Assembly: GCA_965218555.1 (NCBI GenBank)
Contig: OZ244625.1
Coordinates: 5,270,001 to 5,334,000 of the forward strand
Direction of reading: 5' to 3'
Source: JAPPLB01 sp965218555
GTDB lineage: Bacteria; Acidobacteriota; Terriglobia; Bryobacterales; UBA6623
Length of the DNA stretch: 64,000 bases
Shown here: positions 61,866 through 64,000 of the stretch, in pieces
Numbering within the stretch: the first letter of the stretch is position 1
Layout of the letters: every line of letters begins with the position of its first letter
Notes under the pieces: generated by a model
Databases searched by the model: none
Told to the model about the DNA's origin: nothing
Seen by the model: only the letters and a program-made list of their open reading frames with translations
Made by a program: the position numbers and the translations under genes

Positions 61866-62423
61866 ATGGGTCTCAGAGATCTCTTCGGTAAGAAGGGGAA
61901 GGACAAGGATAGGGACGCAGAGCCGGACCCCATCGCCGATTTGGTTCTCGGCAAGCTCAAGGTCGGCTATCTCGTCGACTACGATTTGAAGACCTGGGAA
62001 GTGACGGGCTACTGCCGATACGAATTCGATGGAAATATCGTGAAGGAGTGGGAGATCACGGCTGGAGGATGCGAGAAGCGGTACCTGGAGCTGGCGGACG
62101 GGCGCTGGTCCCTCGCCAAGAAGATCGTCATCGGCGCCATCGACGGTGACATCCGGCGTGATATCCTTCGCGACGAGGACCCGCCGAGCCAGATTGCTCA
62201 CAAGGGGAAGCAGTACTATCTCGATAATTCCTCTGCAGGCCACATGTTCCCCAATGGCGAGGGTGCCGGCAACGAGGTGATCCGCTGGGAGTTTCTGGAC
62301 GAAGATGAAGAGAGCTTCCTAGGCATCGAACAGTGGAGCGAGTCAGAGCTCGGGGCTGCGACTGGCTCCTTCGTCGAGGACTACGAGTTCACGAGTATCC
62401 TCCCAGGCGCGGGTACGGACTGA
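61866..62423 (+). CDS. DUF4178 domain protein
   Basis: The ATG at 61866 follows AAGGTAAGGACAGA and gives 185 residues. A short basic N-terminus (GLRDLFGKKGKDKDRDAE) precedes one DUF4178 domain: GKLKVGYLVDYDLKTWEVTGYCRYEF (in pieces), EWEITAGGCEKRYLEL, and a closing WSESELGAATG. DUF4178 proteins are small beta-rich cytoplasmic proteins that occur beside DUF350 membrane proteins, PspA and a spermidine-synthase-like enzyme in many bacteria. It is the first gene of a cluster with the lipoprotein and DUF350 genes, read toward the window edge. Confidence 0.75.
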   Translation: MGLRDLFGKKGKDKDRDAEPDPIADLVLGKLKVGYLVDYDLKTWEVTGYCRYEFDGNIVKEWEITAGGCEKRYLELADGRWSLAKKIVIGAIDGDIRRDILRDEDPPSQIAHKGKQYYLDNSSAGHMFPNGEGAGNEVIRWEFLDEDEESFLGIEQWSESELGAATGSFVEDYEFTSILPGAGTD

Positions 62424-62475
62424 TTTCTTGCCCGGCAGGGTCGAAGCCTTGCGCTACACTGAACGGAAGGGAACC

Positions 62476-63174
62476 ATGAAAAGAAACCTCCCGTGGATCG
62501 CGTGGACCGGTCTCTCTCTAGTTGTCGCGGGCTGTACCGCCGGTAACCCCCTCGAGCCGTTGCAACGCGAGCTCGACCGTTTCGCGGAGTACTCGGTCAT
62601 CCTCGCGGACATGCGGGAGGAGGGTACATTCTCGACCGACTACTGGCACCAGTACCGGGTGACCACAGGCCGACCGGAGCCAGGCTCTGAGGATCTGGTG
62701 TACGCCGACAGCATCCGGGAGTGGGAACGAGTCGACCGCCAGACGTACACGAGATACCAGCCCTACCTCGGCATGGTAATCATCTCGAAAGGCGCGGACG
62801 GGAGCATCGATCACGACCAGCATCCGCCCGGCTACCAGTACGTCGGCAACGAGCGCTACGGCCAGTGGCGAAACGACCGGAGCGGCGGATCCTTCTGGGA
62901 GTTCTACGGCCGCTATGCGCTGCTCAGCCACGTAATCGGCGGGTTTGGGCAGCCCATCTACCGGAACGACTGGAATGCGTATCGCGACAATCGCGGCCTC
63001 GGCCAACCTTACTTTGGCTCTGGCAGGTATGGCACGAGCGGTACGGCCACGAGACAGAGCAACCCCAGTTTCTTCCGCCGCCAGGAAGCACGGCAGCGCG
63101 TCCGGACCCAGGGATTCGCTGATCGGGTGCGCGGTCGCATGACGGGTGGCAGCGCCCGGGGCCTAGGCAAGTAG
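62476..63174 (+). CDS. Putative lipoprotein of the DUF4178/DUF350 cluster
   Basis: The ATG at 62476 lies behind GAACGGAAGGGAACC and gives 232 residues. A lipobox VVAGC puts the acylated cysteine at residue 20. The mature domain is rich in tyrosine and tryptophan (YWHQYRV, YQPYLG, YGQWRND, FWEFYGRYALL), and the C-terminal 50 residues are Arg/Gly/Ser-rich and probably flexible. I do not know its fold; similar tyrosine-rich lipoproteins are found in DUF350/DUF4178 neighbourhoods. It follows the DUF4178 gene by 52 bp and precedes DUF350 by 18 bp, so the three likely share a transcript. Confidence 0.65.
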   Translation: MKRNLPWIAWTGLSLVVAGCTAGNPLEPLQRELDRFAEYSVILADMREEGTFSTDYWHQYRVTTGRPEPGSEDLVYADSIREWERVDRQTYTRYQPYLGMVIISKGADGSIDHDQHPPGYQYVGNERYGQWRNDRSGGSFWEFYGRYALLSHVIGGFGQPIYRNDWNAYRDNRGLGQPYFGSGRYGTSGTATRQSNPSFFRRQEARQRVRTQGFADRVRGRMTGGSARGLGK

Positions 63175-63192
63175 CGTTACGGGAGGATCATC

Positions 63193-64000
63193 ATGTCTTG
63201 GGATCAAATCCTGACAGGTTTCATTTACCTGGCCGTCGTCCTTGTTCTTGTTGTGATCGGCAAGTGGGTCTACACTGCGCTGCACCGCGGCTTTGTTCTG
63301 CGGACACAGCTCCTCGAGAAGGACAACCTCGCCATGGCCCTCACGATCGCTGGCTACTACCTCGGCCTGGCGATCGTGCTCGGCGGAGTGGTGTCTGGAC
63401 CTGGGTCCGGCATGCTCACCGAGAATGTCATCGATGTCGTGATTTTCGGACTGGTGGCTATTGTCTTGCTCAATCTGTCCGGCTGGATCAACGACAAGAT
63501 CATCTTCTCAAAGTTCGACAACCAGAAGGAAATCATTCAGGACCGCAACATTGGAATGGGCGCCATCGAAGGCGGCAATCATGTGGCTGTCGGTCTGATC
63601 ACGGCTGGCGCGCTCTCCGGTGAAGGTGGCCTGCTCAGCGGCGCGGTCTTCTGGGTCCTGGGCCAGGTCGGCCTCATCGTGGCCGCGCTGCTGTACAACA
63701 AGATGACCTCGTTCGATCTGCATCATGAGATCGAGCGTGACAACACCGCGGTCGGCGTGGCCTTTGCCGGTGTCCTCATCGGCTTCGGGAACATCATCCG
63801 CCTGGCGGGTGAAGGAGACTTCGTCTCGTGGACGCAGAGCCTGAGCGAGTTCGGATACTACGCCGTGGTGGGTCTGCTCCTCTTGCCGCTGGTCCGGCTC
63901 TTCGCCGACAAGGTGCTGCTGCCGGGCGCCCGACTGACCGACGAGTTGGTCCAGGACGTACCCAACGTTGGCGCTGGGGCCATCGAGGCGACCACGTATC
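63193..64000 (+). CDS. Duplicated DUF350 membrane protein (continues past the window)
   Basis: The ATG at 63193 follows GGGAGGATCATC. The 269 codons in the window contain two DUF350 domains, each with about four membrane spans. The first has AMALTIAGYYLGLAIVLGG and VVIFGLVAIVLLNLSGWINDKIIF. The second has NTAVGVAFAGVLIGFGNIIRLAG and FGYYAVVGLLLLPLVRLFADKVLLPG. A conserved NIGMGAIEGGNHVAVGLITAG segment joins them, and the frame is open at the edge with NVGAGAIEATTY, suggesting a further repeat. DUF350 proteins include YjfL-like membrane proteins linked to phage-shock/PspA and polyamine systems. Their transport role is unknown. Confidence 0.85.
   Translation, partial: MSWDQILTGFIYLAVVLVLVVIGKWVYTALHRGFVLRTQLLEKDNLAMALTIAGYYLGLAIVLGGVVSGPGSGMLTENVIDVVIFGLVAIVLLNLSGWINDKIIFSKFDNQKEIIQDRNIGMGAIEGGNHVAVGLITAGALSGEGGLLSGAVFWVLGQVGLIVAALLYNKMTSFDLHHEIERDNTAVGVAFAGVLIGFGNIIRLAGEGDFVSWTQSLSEFGYYAVVGLLLLPLVRLFADKVLLPGARLTDELVQDVPNVGAGAIEATTY

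Noticed and set aside
61338..62243. A 301-codon minus-strand frame opposite the DUF4178 gene
   Set aside because: The + strand gene has a ribosome-binding site and family motifs; the antisense frame has none.

Overview
The window looks like the chromosome of an Acidobacteriota of the Bryobacterales/Solibacter type. This is an inference from gene content. It carries many Tat-exported enzymes of unknown role (a DUF1552/DUF1592 pair, DUF1080, Gfo/Idh proteins with Tat signals, a DUF362 protein), a CarboxypepD_reg/TonB-type outer-membrane protein, a stand-alone sialidase and sulfatase, a second EF-G and an F1-only ATP synthase operon. No rRNA, tRNA or CRISPR array was seen.

Layout. 1-9.3 kb: secreted proteins, a tetrahaem cytochrome, a DedA protein, endonuclease III, a leucine-rich repeat protein, a class IV aminotransferase and a PQQ-type propeller. 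9.6-19.2 kb: DUF1080 protein, GH33 sialidase, gamma-glutamyltransferase, a deacetylase-type amidohydrolase, leucyl aminopeptidase, and a tandem pair of secreted paralogues, the first broken by one stop codon. 19.5-22.7 kb: an MlrC-like protein leading a folP-folB-folK run. 23-30 kb: Gfo/Idh protein, IF-2B-like protein, serA and a fusA2-type EF-G. 30.2-35.1 kb: atpHAGDC, read leftward. 35-39.8 kb: RDD membrane protein, TonB-dependent receptor, arsenate reductase. 39.9-51.8 kb: a catabolic neighbourhood with three amidohydrolases, PhyH dioxygenase, MFS transporter, DapA-type lyase, aldo/keto reductase, HpcH-type aldolase, PL22-like propeller, methyltransferase and sulfatase. 52-57.7 kb: mobile-element debris on both sides of the DUF1552/DUF1592 pair. 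58.9-61.2 kb: an integration module of a serine recombinase overlapping a tyrosine recombinase, with inverted repeats at both edges, followed by a transposase fragment. 61.9 kb to the right edge: a different gene set (DUF4178 protein, lipoprotein, DUF350 membrane protein running off the window) of the kind linked elsewhere to PspA and polyamine-synthase envelope-stress systems.

Two dispersed non-coding repeat families stand out. Family 1 is about 176-183 bp with imperfect 16-20 bp terminal inverted repeats. It has three complete copies and one truncated copy, always beside or between genes, and one copy supplies the end of a coding region. Family 2 has two diverged copies with a 10-bp-period GGGCAAT array. 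An IS630-type transposase remnant and a Mu-F-like phage head-protein remnant sit near family 2.

Readings come from inspection of the sequence and translations only. No database search was possible, so family assignments rest on recognised motifs.
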